A program made the translations under genes and the position numbers. The notes beneath the pieces are model-generated. The model was not told where the DNA came from and did not search any database. It saw only the letters and a list, made by a program, of their open reading frames with translations. From positions 62,001 through 126,000 of the forward strand of contig JAYXKI010000007.1 in the NCBI GenBank assembly GCA_037892935.1: a DNA stretch of 64,000 nt, given 5' to 3'. The stretch comes from Phlebopus portentosus. Its lineage: Eukaryota > Basidiomycota > Agaricomycetes > Boletales > Boletinellaceae. Below, piece after piece: positions 30,666 to 42,299 of this stretch. Positions within the stretch are counted from its first letter, which is position 1; the number at the start of each line of letters is the position of its first letter.

Positions 30666-31902
30666 GTTGGGCCAGGGACCATCCAGCGTTGCTTTACAGT
30701 CGGAGGCCGAAAGTACTATGGACTATGGACTGGACGATCGCTTGCCCTCCACGGGCGGAATTATGCCCTCTTCACCTCTCCTTTGTTTTGTTTGGAGGCT
30801 GTTATTCGAAAGGATCTCCTCCCGTATTTATATTTGTCTCGGTCTTCTTATGCAGGTACGTTGACCGCTTTTGCGGCTGTTTGTATATAAAGAGCTTGCT
30901 GTGTTAGGTCACTACACAATAGCTCCATTTCCCTTGCCTTGTAGTGCGTGTACAGTAGGAGTCGCTGACTCCTCTTGTCTCCTATCATAAGTATTCTGTT
31001 CTTCTATATGAAATCTACCTCTGTATTTCCCCTGTATGTTGGCACATGTATGGATCGGATTGTACTCTTCGGTAGCGATGATTCATAGTAGCGATGGTTC
31101 GAGTTCCGCCTGCTTTCGTTTGATCAAGAGTTTGCCGTAAGTCGGAATTGTTTTTTGTAGATAGTGGGCTTGTCTGTGCGAGCTGTGTACTGAGCGATAA
31201 TGGACACAACGAATTATAGTGAACTGATCTGTTGCTGAGGCTTCTTGGTCTGCTCTGGCTCGAGATACGAAGATGAATTTGAAGACGTTGATGGACCTGG
31301 CTCCAAAGGCTGCTGTATATTCTCTTCAGAGTGACGACTGGATGGGATAGGTAGTGAAGGGTGGGTACTGACCTGTTGGTAATCGAAACTTGCACAGACT
31401 CTAATATTCCCACCAAAAAATGATCGTAGTAGAAATGATCGGGTTTTTCTGTCGAAGTACATGAGTTATGATGGGTAAGAGGGAGAGAAATCTGCATGTA
31501 GGCATGCTAGAGGACTGCCTTTCTCTATGAAGGACACCTCATTGAGCCACAAAACTCACGCATAGATACCACCCATCCTTGCATGAATTTACCTGCTTGA
31601 ATCATATTTTTATGAGCGGTATGTCGTGAGCTACGATTTTTTCACTGTCTGAGGGAGGGGGTTGAGGTACCGACTTGATGAGGTTGTCTTTCTTGTACTG
31701 CCACTTATATGCCACATTTTTTGGAAAATTTTACATTTGTAGAAGCGCATTTTCGAGTGCTTTTTTTATGTTGTAATAGTATGTCTTAATGTGCAATACT
31801 GAGTGAGCAATTGGCCGTTTTGTTCATTTTTGCCTTTCGAGGGCACAACACGAGTGAAAAATCATGTGATTTTGGCTTTTCTCATTACTTTGGCAACGGC
31901 TG
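30505..31902 (-). repeat. T2 right TIR (about 1.4 kb)
   Basis: Inverted copy of 21835-23231. It starts inside gene3's last exon at TGGAGAAAGC and ends CTTTGGCAACGGCTG, followed by TA. It directly abuts the truncated TIR of T3, creating a long palindrome centred at 31902/31903. Confidence 0.9.
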
Positions 31903-33186
31903 TAAGACATACTATTATAACGTAAAAAAAGCACTCGAAAATGCGCTTCTACAGGTGTAAAATTTTCCAAACAATGTGGTGTGTAAGTGGCAGTACAAGA
32001 AAGACAACCTCATCAAGTCGGTACCTCAACCCCCTCCCTCAGACAGTGAAAAAATCGTAGCTCACGACATACCGCTCATAAAAATATGATTCAAGCAGGT
32101 AAATTCATGCAAGGATGGGTGGTATCTATGCGTGAGTTTTGTGGCTCAATGAGGTGTCCTTCATAGAGAAAGGCAGTCCTCTAGCATGCCTACATGCAGA
32201 TTTCTCTCCCTCTTACCCATCATAACTCATGTACTTCGACAGAAAAACCCGATCATTTCTACTACGATCATTTTTTGGTGGGAATATTAGAGTCTGTGCA
32301 AGTTTCGATTACCAACAGGTCAGTACCCACCCTTCACTACCTATCCCATCCAGTCGTCACTCTGAAGAGAATATACAGCAGCCTTTGGAGCCAGGTCCAT
32401 CAACGTCTTCAAATTCATCTTCGTATCTCGAGCCAGAGCAGACCAAGAAGCCTCAGCAACAGATCAGTTCACTATAATTCGTTGTGTCCATTATCGCTCA
32501 GTACACAGCTCGCACAGACAAGCCCACTATCTACAAAAAACAATTCCGACTTACGGCAAACTCTTGATCAAACGAAAGCAGGCGGAACTCGAACCATCGC
32601 TACTATGAATCATCGCTACCGAAGAGTACAATCCGATCCATACATGTGCCAACATACAGGGGAAATACAGAGGTAGATTTCATATAGAAGAACAGAATAC
32701 TTATGATAGGAGACAAGAGGAGTCAGCGACTCCTACTGTACACGCACTACAAGGCAAGGGAAATGGAGCTATTGTGTAGTGACCTAACACAGCAAGCTCT
32801 TTATATACAAACAGCCGCAAAAGCGGTCAACGTACCTGCATAAGAAGACCGAGACAAATATAAATACGGGAGGAGATCCTTTCGAATAACAGCCTCCAAA
32901 CAAAACAAAGGAGAGGTGAAGAGGGCATAATTCCGCCCGTGGAGGGCAAGCGATCGTCCAGTCCATAGTCCATAGTACTTTCGGCCTCCGACTGTAAAGC
33001 AACGCTGGATGGTCCCTGGCCCAACTCACGCCGCCTTCGCCTTCGAACCCGTCGTTTCCGGCTCCTGATTCGTCTGAACAGGCTTAACTGAATCCAACCA
33101 TTTCAACAGAATAACGTTATCCATATATGTCGGCGCCTTGTGATCGCTCAGCTCTGCTTCGATGAACGAATCGATTGCTTTCTCCA
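31903..33186 (+). repeat. T3 TIR, outer end truncated
   Basis: Begins TAAGACATACTATTATAACG, matching T2's TIR from about 100 bp inside its end. The first roughly 80 bp differs from T2 at several sites (ACAGGTG, CCAAACAATG, GGTGTGTAAG); from there inward it appears identical. Confidence 0.85.
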
Positions 33187-33473
33187 CGTTGAACGAGGCT
33201 CCACTAACTTCATCTTCGTTAACATCAAAAACTTCGACTTTCTCCGTCGCATGGAAAGCTTCGCTGGGATCGAGGACTTCCTGCAAGTCGACGTCTCGCG
33301 ACCCGATCTTTTTGACGGCGGCCCATGCATCTTCCAGGTCACTGGGGGATAGCTTGACCTTGAGCGCACCCGCTTTTATAAGTTCGTAAACGCGAGTGGA
33401 CCCAGATACTGCTAGATTCCGTAAGTTCTTATCGCCAAGCACCCGCAGGCACTGCTGAAGAACATTGAGCTGC
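33026..33473 (-). pseudogene. T3 gene3, 3' remnant
   Basis: Encodes the C-terminal part of gene3 (from LNVLQQCLRVLGDKNLRN to GSKAKAA) with no change from T2. It is cut at its 5' side by the 3' LTR of copy E. The next 337 bp (equivalent to T2 29882-30218) are absent, so removing E would not restore this gene. Confidence 0.9.
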
Positions 33474-33931
33474 TGTTAGGCGGACGGCTCAAGGACTGAG
33501 TCGAGGCAGGCCAACACAACAACAAACAAGCGTGAATGAGATAATCCCAAACACGTCGCTCAGGTCAAGACAGCTAAGACGAGGCTTAAGTCCAGACCGT
33601 CGAACGCTAGGTCGCAGTGAAGGTAAGTAGAATTCAGCAAACTAATAATACAAGAGTAGATACCTAGGTCGCAGTGAAGGTAAGTAGAATAGAAAGACAA
33701 GGAACGAAAGAGTCAAACTATCTACTTATATAGACTTTGGGCGCGGGAAAGGTCTACCCTAATGGGAAGTCACATGACAAGGAATGGGATGATTAGTGAG
33801 CGTGATAGAACATTGTGGAATGTTCCGGCAAAAGGATGAATAAGCGCATAAGAAAAATAAAAGAAAAGAAAAAGAATATTAAAATAAATGATGACGTCAG
33901 AAAAGAAAAGGAAAATGTTCGAGTCCTTACA
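33474..33931 (-). repeat. 3' LTR of copy E
   Basis: 458 bp on the minus strand, preceded (to the right, 33932-33945) by the purine tract read as GAAGGGGGGGTGA on the minus strand. Confidence 0.95.
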
Positions 33932-34026
33932 TCACCCCCCCTTCAAGGTTGGGCGTCCCGACCAACCACATAAGCCTTCTGAGGACGTGAACTTGTACAG
34001 CGCTCGCAGGCTTTGTCGAGGTATCG

Positions 34027-37000
34027 TTAACTTCCTTGGAGCTCCAGGATGTTTGCGGTAGAATTCTTGAATCGACTCCTGCGCATTATCCTTGACGTCG
34101 GATTCTGGCTGCCAAGTCGCTTCCTCATATCCAACCCACTTGACCAGGAATTGGAGCTTGCCTCGATGCAGACGCGAGTCGAGTATTTCTTCAACCCGTA
34201 CTCTTCCTGCTCATCAATGATCACTGGCGGTGGTGGAGGTGGTTTCTTCTGCGATTCAAAGGACGGTTGGACGGCTGGTTTGAGCAAGATCTCATTGAAA
34301 ACTGGATGGACCTTCTTCCAGGTCTTCGGTAGTTTGAGTCTGTATGCGCTTGCGCCAACCTTTTCCACTACCTCGAAGGGGCCGAACCATTTATCATCCA
34401 TCTTCTTCGTCGGTCGGATCGTCTTGATATTTCGTCCATCTAAGAAGACTTTCTGCCCTGCCTCATAGGTAATGGATTTCCCAGCATGGCGGTCGTAGAA
34501 ACGCTTCATGTCTTCGTTTGCTTGGGTTAGGTTACCTTGAGCGAGTTCGTGCACCTCCTTGACATGTTTGGCAAATTCTTCTGCTGACAGGTTCGATGAT
34601 GCCGTTCCAACCCCTGTGAAGTCTAAGGGGTGCATTCCCGTATTGACGAAGAAGGGAGATAGCTTCGTCGCTGAATGTTCACGATTGTTGTATGCGAATT
34701 CTGCGAGAGCCAGCCAGTCCGCCCAGTCCGACTGCCGATGGTTGACGTATAACCGCAGGTATTGTTCTAGTTCCTGATTAACCCGCTCTGTCTGTCCGTC
34801 AGTTTGTGGGTGATACGCTGTCGATGGGTTGCCTTCAATGTGGAGGAGCTTGTACAACTCCTTCATCATCTTTGCGTCGAATTGCACCCCTCGGTCATGA
34901 ATGATCTTCCGTGGTAGTCCGTGTAATCGGAAGACGTGGTCTCTGTAGATCCTAGCCATGCCTTCCGCCGTTAACTTTGTCGTTGTTGGAATTGCATGGA
35001 TTTGTTTGCTAAAGCGATCGACCACTACGCAAACCGCATTGAACCCATTCGATTCTGGCAACTCTCCGATTAGGTCGACCGTGACAATCTGCCATGGCGC
35101 CTCCGGCACCTCATTAGGGTGCAAAACCTTTGCTCTCGTTGTCCTTAGAGCCTTCGTCCGTTGACAACGATCACACCCCCGCACGTACACTCGCACATCT
35201 GCACTCATCCTCGGCCACCAGTACTTGCGTGCTATCAGCTGGATCGTCTTTGTTGCTCCTGGATGTCCTGCCAGGGTCGAGTCATGGTGTTCCTTCATGA
35301 CGTCCTCTCTGATGCTCGCTGGTACATATAGTCGGCGGCCCTTTCTCCACATGTCCCCTCTCTTCTCGACGTCCTTCGGCCTCACTCCTTCGTCCTCTCG
35401 TCTCTGTGCTTCTACGACCTTTTCAACGAGTACTTCTCTTGACGTCTGAACCATTCCTCTAACCAGCCATTCCTTCTTGATGAAAGTCACGTTCTCATTA
35501 TCGCGCTCGCCCTTGTCATAATCCGCCCGGCGTGACAACAGATCAGCTTTTCCCAAAGTCTTTCCGGGTTTATGGACTAGCGTGAAATCGAACTCAGCTA
35601 AATCGAGTCGCCAACGAGCTTGTCGACGATTTAACTTCTGCGGCGATCGGAAGTACGTTAGATTTGCATGGTCTGTCCATACCTCAAAAGGTTGGCTAGC
35701 TCCCTGGAGATATTGTCGCCATTCCTTTAGGGCTTGAACGATGGCGAGCATTTCCTTGTCGTAAATCTCATAGTTTCGCTCTGCCTCTAGGAATGTTGAC
35801 GACCGATAAGCGATCACCTTCCATTTACCGTCTTGTTTCTGGAGAAGGACTCCACCAGTCGCAAAGTCCGACGCATCTGCTTCTACACGGAAAGGGTCCT
35901 CGTTGTTGGGTATCGCTAACACGGGAGGACTACTCAAACGACGCTTCAATTCCTCAAACGCTGCCTGCTCATCTTCGCCCCATCTCCATTCCACCTTACC
36001 CGTTAGGGTAGTCAAGGGTTTGACGACCGAACTGTAGTCCTTAACAAAACGTCGCAACCAATTTCCTAATCCCAGGAATTGTTGCAGTTCGTGGACGTTC
36101 CTTGGAACTGGCCAGTCCTGTACTGCCGCCGTCTTCTTGGGATCCATTCGAACTTCGCCCTTGCCAATAATGTGCCCGAGGTACTTGACGGTATCAACTT
36201 CGAACTCGCACTTCTGCGGCTTTAGGAAAAGCCCGTTTTGGCGAAGGATCTCAAAGACTCGTTTGGTGCGTCTGCGGTGTTCTTCTAGATCATTCGAGAA
36301 GATAAGAATGTCATCGAGGTAAATGATGACGATACCCTCATGAATTAGCTCCCGAAAGATGTCATTCATAAAGCCTTGGAACGTCGCTGGCGCATTACAC
36401 AAGCCGAAGAACATAACTGTGGGTTCGAATAAGCCTAGATTTGTCCGGAACGCTGCCTTCCACTCGTCTCCCTCGCGAATCCGGATGTTGTAGTATCCCC
36501 AACGAACGTCGAGCTTCGTGATGTACCTTGCATCCTTAACCTTGTCGATGAGCTCGTTTATCAGCGGCAACGGGTATTTGTTCTTGACCGTTCCTTCATT
36601 GAGCTTTCGATAGTCTTGGATTGCTCGTAAGCTCCCATCCTCTTTCTTGATAAAGAAGAATGGTGACGCCATTGGAGACTTCGACTGTCGGATACGTCCT
36701 GACGCTAGGTTTTCCTCAATGAACTCCCTCATCGCTTCTTGTTCTTTTGGCGATAACGGGTAAACCTTGCAGTCACTGGGTTTGAAATCCGGTTTCAGGT
36801 CAATAGCGTGGTCCCACGTTCGGTGGTTTGGTAAGCGTTCGAACGATTCCTCACTAAAGACGTCGGCGTATTCCTCCAGGTAAGGTGGCCATTTTGCCGC
36901 TTCCTTCATCCGCACATTCCTCACAAACTCTTCATCTATCTCCTCGCTCGACAGTGGCGACTCACATTCATCAGGGCAACGGGTGAACTTAACTGTTCCT

Positions 37001-37755
37001 AACCTCCAATCAATCTCAGGATTATGCTTCGTCAACCAGTCATGTCCGAGGAAGATGTTGCTTGACGCTAAGGATGTCACTGCCAGTCGAATCTCTTCCT
37101 CGTGTTTCCCAAAGAACATTCGTACGACTACGTATTCCTTGATCAATCCAGCCTCGTTGCTTGTTCCATCAGCATTGAAGACTGGTCTAGGCCGAATGTA
37201 TCTTTGGGTGGGGAAACCATACCGTTTGACAAAACCTTCATCAATGCATGAGCCCGTGCACCCTGAGTCGATCAGTGCATGAGCATCAATGAAGTTTTCC
37301 TCTTCGAGTAGGGGGTTCGACAAGTCTACTTCGTCATCACCTGCTACCTTTGGGTGTACGATGCTAACGAAGGCGTCTAACTCCTTTCCTCCCACCCGTC
37401 GCACGAACTGATCTGCGTCCACAATGCCCTCGCGCCATACCTCAGCCGCGCGTCTGCCTACTACATCCCAAACTGCTTCAGTGACGTTCGCCTGAGCAAC
37501 AACGTTCTCGCGGTAAGGTGCTTCCGCCACAACCTCATTTTTTATAGCGGTTTGATTCCGCTCTTCCTCACTCAATTCGCCTGCTTGCGCCTCTGTTCTT
37601 CTGACAAATAAATCTTCATAGACTTCGAAGTCATCGTTGTCATCTTCAGATTCATCTGGCAGTACGTCGGTAAGGATCTTTCGAAGGATAAAACCGTCAC
37701 TGGTATTCGCATCTTGATATTGTACAACAGGACGATTATATTTTAACGAGTCCAA
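34027..37755 (-). pseudogene. pol: Pol of copy E with shifted chromodomain
   Basis: PR, RT (YLDDILIF), RNase H and integrase match copy C with few substitutions. A 1-nt deletion at about 34194-34198 (minus strand ...GAGTACGGGTTG for GAGTACGAGGTTG) shifts the frame at the first strand of the chromodomain, replacing it with an unrelated tail ending LELQGS. Catalytic domains are intact, so E might still move but without chromodomain targeting. Confidence 0.9.
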
Positions 37756-37796
37756 CGAAAAGAGTCCTTTAGGAGACCGACCAGTCGTTCCGACGT

Positions 37797-39257
37797 CTAC
37801 GCCTGGTCTTCTGGAAAACCCTCGCCTTCTATGAGTTCTTCCAGCTCAGCAGGTACCGCTCGTACATCGACGTCGTCGTCCTCTTCGAAGGAGGATTCCT
37901 TTGCTTGGCCGAGTTCCTCGAAGAGCGCTTTTCTGTCTGCTGGGACGAAGGCTGCGATGATGGCACGTATTGCTTCACGACCTCGTGGGCAGTCTCTGAT
38001 GTAATGGCCCACCTGACCACACTTGTAACAAGCACGTGTACGACGCGCCTGGTTCATCATCACCTCCATGGGTTGTCCTAAGCCTCCATACGTTACTCCT
38101 GTAGCATCACGACGATCTTGAGCGGGGGGTATGAACGGACGGGCTGCTTGTTGAGGCGGCATAAAACGTCTCATTGGTGGCGTCGGAGCTGGTTTCATTG
38201 CTGTCGAACTAGTTGTCTTTCTCCGACGTTCAGCCATCAGGTCCCTGATTTGGCGCTCGACCCTGTCGACCTTGACGGCGGCTTTCTTGAACTCTTCATA
38301 CGACGTCGGTTCATTGGGCAATCTCATGACACCTTCCACAACCTTCGGGTTTAGCGCCCTCTTCAGGCGACTCATCAACCATTCGTCGTGTGCCTCTGTT
38401 GCTAGGCCAGCATCCACTCGACAAATGTCAAATTTGTTGAAAAACTCGTCGGCGTTGAGGTCTCCTTGGTACATCGCGTCTAGTCGTTCGAAGGCCTTTT
38501 GGGATCTGGCAGGGTCATCGAAAGAAGTGTCCAGCTTCTTTAAGAAGGCGTCCCAGGCATCCGTGAACGTCAGGTTGCCGTCTGCATCGACTGCTCCACT
38601 GGTGTAACTCTCTGCCCAGCGAGCCGCAGCACCACTCTTCATGTACGACAGGGCGAACATAATCTTACTCTTGTTCGTCCTGAACTCCGACTCAGATGCG
38701 TAGATGTAGAGGCGCAGCTCTCGCTTGAAGTCCACATAATCGTGTTCACCATCGAAGTCTCTTGGTTTGGCGACGTGGACCTTCTTCGACACCTTTGATC
38801 CTTGGTTCGCACCTTCGCCTGCAGCTTGGAGCGCTAGTGCGACCGCCGTTGCGAGATCCGTCATCGCTTCCTTCGATAATGACATCTCGTGTTCTTCTTC
38901 TTCTTCTTCTTCTTCGTCTTCTTCACTCGGTATAGGCGGCGCTGGTTCTCGGAACTTTCCAAACGCAGGAGAAGGCTCGACAGTGGGGGCCAACGCTTGG
39001 GTGGTCGAACCCGATGGTTCTGGTAAGGGGGCCGTTGGTTGCGTCGGAGTAGGAGGTGAGGGCTCGTCTACGTCGTCTTCTTGTTTCACTCTCCAGTGAA
39101 TGGACCTTCCTTCCCTCTGGGAGTACCACCTCTTGGCAGTCTCGTCCCACCAGGCGCCGAAGACTTGATTTCCTGCTTTGACGATATAATGTCCCCGCGA
39201 GGCGCTCCACCTAGAGTTCGCAGGGAGGGCCGCTCGTTGCTCGTCAGTTAGCTCCAC
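37797..39257 (-). CDS. gag: Gag of copy E
   Basis: Open for 486 codons from the GTG used in the other copies, with two extra Glu codons in the acidic run, the gag domain and zinc knuckle CYKCGQVGHYIRDC. The AUG start (MSLSKEAM) is preserved. The upstream non-AUG ORF0 is intact at 39462-39244, and the GGGTTTT frameshift heptamer precedes the stop. Confidence 0.9.
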   Translation of the reverse strand: MELTDEQRAALPANSRWSASRGHYIVKAGNQVFGAWWDETAKRWYSQREGRSIHWRVKQEDDVDEPSPPTPTQPTAPLPEPSGSTTQALAPTVEPSPAFGKFREPAPPIPSEEDEEEEEEEEHEMSLSKEAMTDLATAVALALQAAGEGANQGSKVSKKVHVAKPRDFDGEHDYVDFKRELRLYIYASESEFRTNKSKIMFALSYMKSGAAARWAESYTSGAVDADGNLTFTDAWDAFLKKLDTSFDDPARSQKAFERLDAMYQGDLNADEFFNKFDICRVDAGLATEAHDEWLMSRLKRALNPKVVEGVMRLPNEPTSYEEFKKAAVKVDRVERQIRDLMAERRRKTTSSTAMKPAPTPPMRRFMPPQQAARPFIPPAQDRRDATGVTYGGLGQPMEVMMNQARRTRACYKCGQVGHYIRDCPRGREAIRAIIAAFVPADRKALFEELGQAKESSFEEDDDVDVRAVPAELEELIEGEGFPEDQA

Positions 39258-39462
39258 CTTGATAGGCTGGGGGTGGAACGGGGATCGGGATGCTGTTCGG
39301 GCGGGACCGACTTCGGATAACCGGCTCGTCTTTGAAATTGATGACTAAACGAAAGGCTCCGAGGTAGATAATGAAGGAGATACTTGTCGACGACTGGACT
39401 CTATGTGTTACCCACGAGAAGGTTTGATGGGAGTTCCAGAGAAGGGTGATTCGGAGCGCCAC
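39244..39462 (-). CDS. ORF0 of copy E
   Basis: Same 72-codon non-AUG frame as 4317-4535, translating identically. It overlaps the gag extension by 14 nt in the +1 register. It is also present at 602-820, 3308-3526 and 52909-53127. Confidence 0.5.
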   Translation of the reverse strand: MALRITLLWNSHQTFSWVTHRVQSSTSISFIIYLGAFRLVINFKDEPVIRSRSRPNSIPIPVPPPAYQGGAN

Positions 39463-39673
39463 GGTGATGTGATTGGTTGATACTTCGGGTACTATCGGGT
39501 CACGTCGGAGTCAATCGGACTTCGACGGGCAAGATAGGGGTTTGTTGTCTGCACGGTAGGAACCGGGTTTCGTTCGATGTCGTCCTTCGAAGATATACTT
39601 CAGGGGACACGTCACAGGCGAGCGCTCGACGACAACGGAATCGGGCGTGAGCCAGAGGTAGGTCTTTCTATTA

Positions 39674-40131
39674 TGTTAGGCGGACGGCTCAAGGACTGAG
39701 TCGAGGCAGGCCAACACAACAACAAACAAGCGTGAATGAGATAATCCCAAACACGTCGCTCAGGTCAAGACAGCTAAGACAAGGCTTAAGTCCAGACCGT
39801 CGAACGCTAGGTCGCAGTGAAGGTAAGTAGAATTCAGCAAACTAATAATACAAGAGTAGATACCTAGGTCGCAGTGAAGGTAAGTAGAATAGAAAGACAA
39901 GGAACGAAAGAGTCAAACTATCTACTTATATAGACTTTGGGCGCGGGAAAGGTCTACCCTAATGGGAAGTCACATGACAAGGAATGGGATGATTAGTGAG
40001 CGTGATAGAACATTGTGGAATGTTCCGGCAAAAGGATGAATAAGCGCATAAGAAAAATAAAAGAAAAGAAAAAGAATATTAAAATAAATGATGACGTCAG
40101 AAAAGAAAAGGAAAATGTTCGAGTCCTTACA
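39674..40131 (-). repeat. 5' LTR of copy E
   Basis: 458 bp. The primer site AATAGAAAGAC is adjacent on the minus strand, matching the GTCTTTCTATT predicted RNA start inside the LTR. Confidence 0.95.
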
Positions 40132-41100
40132 ATTATGAGCGGGGTGAAGAACTTCATGATGCGATCAAAAAATTCGTTGATAGATTCCGTGTCAAAACGT
40201 CCAATTTCGTTGCAATGGTGTATGGCTTCCGATCGAAAATCTTCGATAATTGTGGTGTCCGGAAGACTGCCAAAATTCGGACCATTGGGTGAATAACGCT
40301 CCTCTTCCAAAAGATAGTGGAAAACAGAGCGGCGAGGACGAAACAGGTATGTCCCGTTCGCCTTTGATTCGACGTCAAAGTGGCGGCGGTAATGCTCGGT
40401 CAGCTTGAATAAAAACATGTGCCACAAGTTAACGGGCATCGCCCATCCCAGTTCAGATAGGAAACCCGTGATCGTGAAGAACTTGGGAAGGACGAGCGTA
40501 AAACCACGCGCTAGATCAAATCGCGCTCTCGTATACGCCCTTCGAACATCTAGCAACCTCGTAGCTGCATCACTCTAAAAAGAAAGAGGGACTATTAGGA
40601 AAGATGCATCTAAACGTGAATGAGTCATTTACCCCTAAAGAAGAAGCCTCAAGCATCTTAACATGCTCCACGGTCTCGGACAGCGCCATCGCCAACTCGG
40701 CGATATCCTTTTTCGCGGTTGAGGAATGATCCTGCAATTTCGCACGTTGCTCGTTCACAACATCCTCCAAGCCACCAAAACTCTTTCCAAGGTGAGAGAC
40801 ATGCTGATGAAGTTGGCGAACGACATCACACAGCACGTTTGTGACATCCATTACTTTGTCAGGATGAGCATCCTCATCCTCTTCGACTTTCCTCTTGATC
40901 CTCTTATGCTCGACAACCAGACCCTCAACAGGATCTACAGAGCCCGTTCTCAGGGGGACAGGGCAAAACAATATATACCGTGGAGGATACTCACCATTCT
41001 TCTTCGATGCGCCACGGGAAACAACTGCCGGTGGGTGGACGCCGCGCCCGCGTGTCATGATGGTGGGGCGACTTTGAGAGAGGTGCAAAGCGTAAGACAT
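40132..41100 (-). pseudogene. T3 gene3, 5' remnant
   Basis: Exons 1, 2 and the first part of exon 3 of gene3 (starts at 41100), translating identically to T2, including both introns. It ends at FDRIMKFFTPLII, where copy E's 5' LTR begins. Confidence 0.9.
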
Positions 41101-41259
41101 TCTGAACAGTCCAAACTGTGGTAAATGGGGTAAAGGGAGAGGTGTGTGTGTTAGGAAGACGAAGTGGTGATAGGCTTTGGCTCTTACACTTACTAAGCGT
41201 GCGGCACTGCCGCGAATATTATAATATAATGTAATGTTGAAGCTTTTCTTTCACCCAGT

Positions 41260-42299
41260 ATGACGCACGGGGTTCCTATCTCAGATGACCTACGTCGCGT
41301 TATCGTCCACATGTCCATGAACTGTGGTCTAGATGTAAAAGGCATTGTTTATCTTACTGCAGTTCCTCGAGCTTCAGTGTATCGGATCCTGAATGCTTGG
41401 AAGCAAACTGGGGAAGAGTGTCTTGCACCCCGTTCGAAATCGGGACGTCCAAGGGCGTTAGACTTCTCTGATACCCAGGTACGCCTGAAGAATCGTGATC
41501 TTGGGGATGTAACTAACAAGGAACAAGTTTCTATTGAAAACAGTGATGCGTCACAATGATATCTATCTTGACGAACTCAGACAGTCGCTCGAAGAAAGAT
41601 GCGGTGTGAGAGTATCTGATGCTACCATTTGGAGAACTCTTAACCGGGCAGGCTTTCGGATGAAGGAGGTAATTTGTAGCTTATCCAAATGGATTGATAA
41701 AAAATCACTAATTTCAACATAGATCACAAAACACGCTCAAGAACGCAATGAGTCCCGTCGGGCAGAGTATCGGCTTCGCATCGGAGCAAATTATTCTCCA
41801 GATCAGCTGGTTTTCGTTGATGAAAGTGCGTGTGATCGAAGGACATATTTGCGTGGTAGAGCATGGGCATTAGAGGGAGTTCGCGCATGCCGAAAGCAGG
41901 TCTTTACGAGGGGAAAACGGTATACCTTTCAGAGCTACCTGCACGCTATATCATTTTTCATGCTTTCAGGTATTCCATCCTCCCTGCTATATCTCTGAGC
42001 GGAATCGTGGAATGTATGATAGTCGAAGGATCGTTCAATACGGAGCTTTTTATGGTTTTCATCGAGGACCTTCTGGTCAAAATGAATCCATTCCCGGCGC
42101 CGATGTCTGTCGTTGTTATGGACAATTGTGCCATCCACAAAGCTCCCGAACTTCGCGAGCTTGTCGAAGAAAGGTGATGATTTTTCTCAGGTATGTTACT
42201 GAAAATTTGTTCACCCTTTTCATAGAGGAATGAGGCTGGAATATCTGCCAGCGTATTCTCCTAACTTCAACCCGATCGAGCTAGCCTTCTCGCTGCTTA
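41260..42299 (+). pseudogene. T3 transposase, truncated by T4
   Basis: Same exon-intron plan as the T2 transposase, with one amino-acid difference noticed (ELRELVEER for ELRERVEER). It keeps all three catalytic residues, but the last exon stops after IELAFSLL where T4's terminal CAGCTAATTGC begins right after TA (42298-42299). T2's sequence at this point is GCTTAAAC, so the insertion site was TA. Confidence 0.9.

Larger units (their letters stand above)
21831..31902 (+). mobile_element. T2: complete 10-kb multi-gene DD34E DNA transposon
   Basis: Bounded by about 1.4-kb TIRs (21835-23231 and 30505-31902). The right end, read inward, is CAGCCGTTGCCAAAG and is flanked by TA (31903-31904), as expected for Tc1/mariner. 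Contents are gene1 (minus), gene2 (plus), transposase (minus) and gene3 (plus) in two divergent pairs with 146-bp and 159-bp start-to-start spacers. Ordinary Tc1/mariner elements are 1-3 kb with one gene, so four genes with long TIRs is unusual. Three of the four gene models are fully open, so T2 may be competent to move. Confidence 0.8.
33474..40131 (-). mobile_element. Chromovirus copy E, nearly intact, minus strand
   Basis: 6658-bp element with 458-bp LTRs differing at one position I noticed (GACGAGGCTT versus GACAAGGCTT). Gag is open; pol has a single-base deletion near the chromodomain. The flanks do not form a target duplication (GCAGC side versus TAATT side), and 337 bp of T3 is missing between them. 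That implies a deletion or recombination between two insertions rather than a simple integration. Confidence 0.9.
31903..42299 (-). mobile_element. T3: second T2-type element, inverted, truncated, hosting copy E
   Basis: T3 mirrors T2's right half: TIR 31903-33186 (outermost roughly 100 bp missing), gene3 remnants, and transposase (plus) to 42299. Coding parts translate identically to T2 apart from one Arg/Leu change in the transposase. T2's TA-flanked right end lies in what would be T3's TIR (CACATTAAGACA), suggesting T2 inserted there. On the right T3 is interrupted at TA by T4. Copy E (33474-40131) sits in gene3 with loss of 337 bp. Genes 1 and 2 are not seen in this window. Confidence 0.8.

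Noticed and set aside
21831..31902. Starship-like giant element or Helitron
   Set aside because: No tyrosine recombinase captain and no Rep/helicase; the DD34E transposase, TIRs and TA flank point to Tc1/mariner.
39830..39900. Perfect splice-donor-like AAGGTAAGTAG on the strand opposite the LTR direction
   Set aside because: It is just the complement of the CTACTTACCTT repeat in R; no antisense exon or acceptor is evident.
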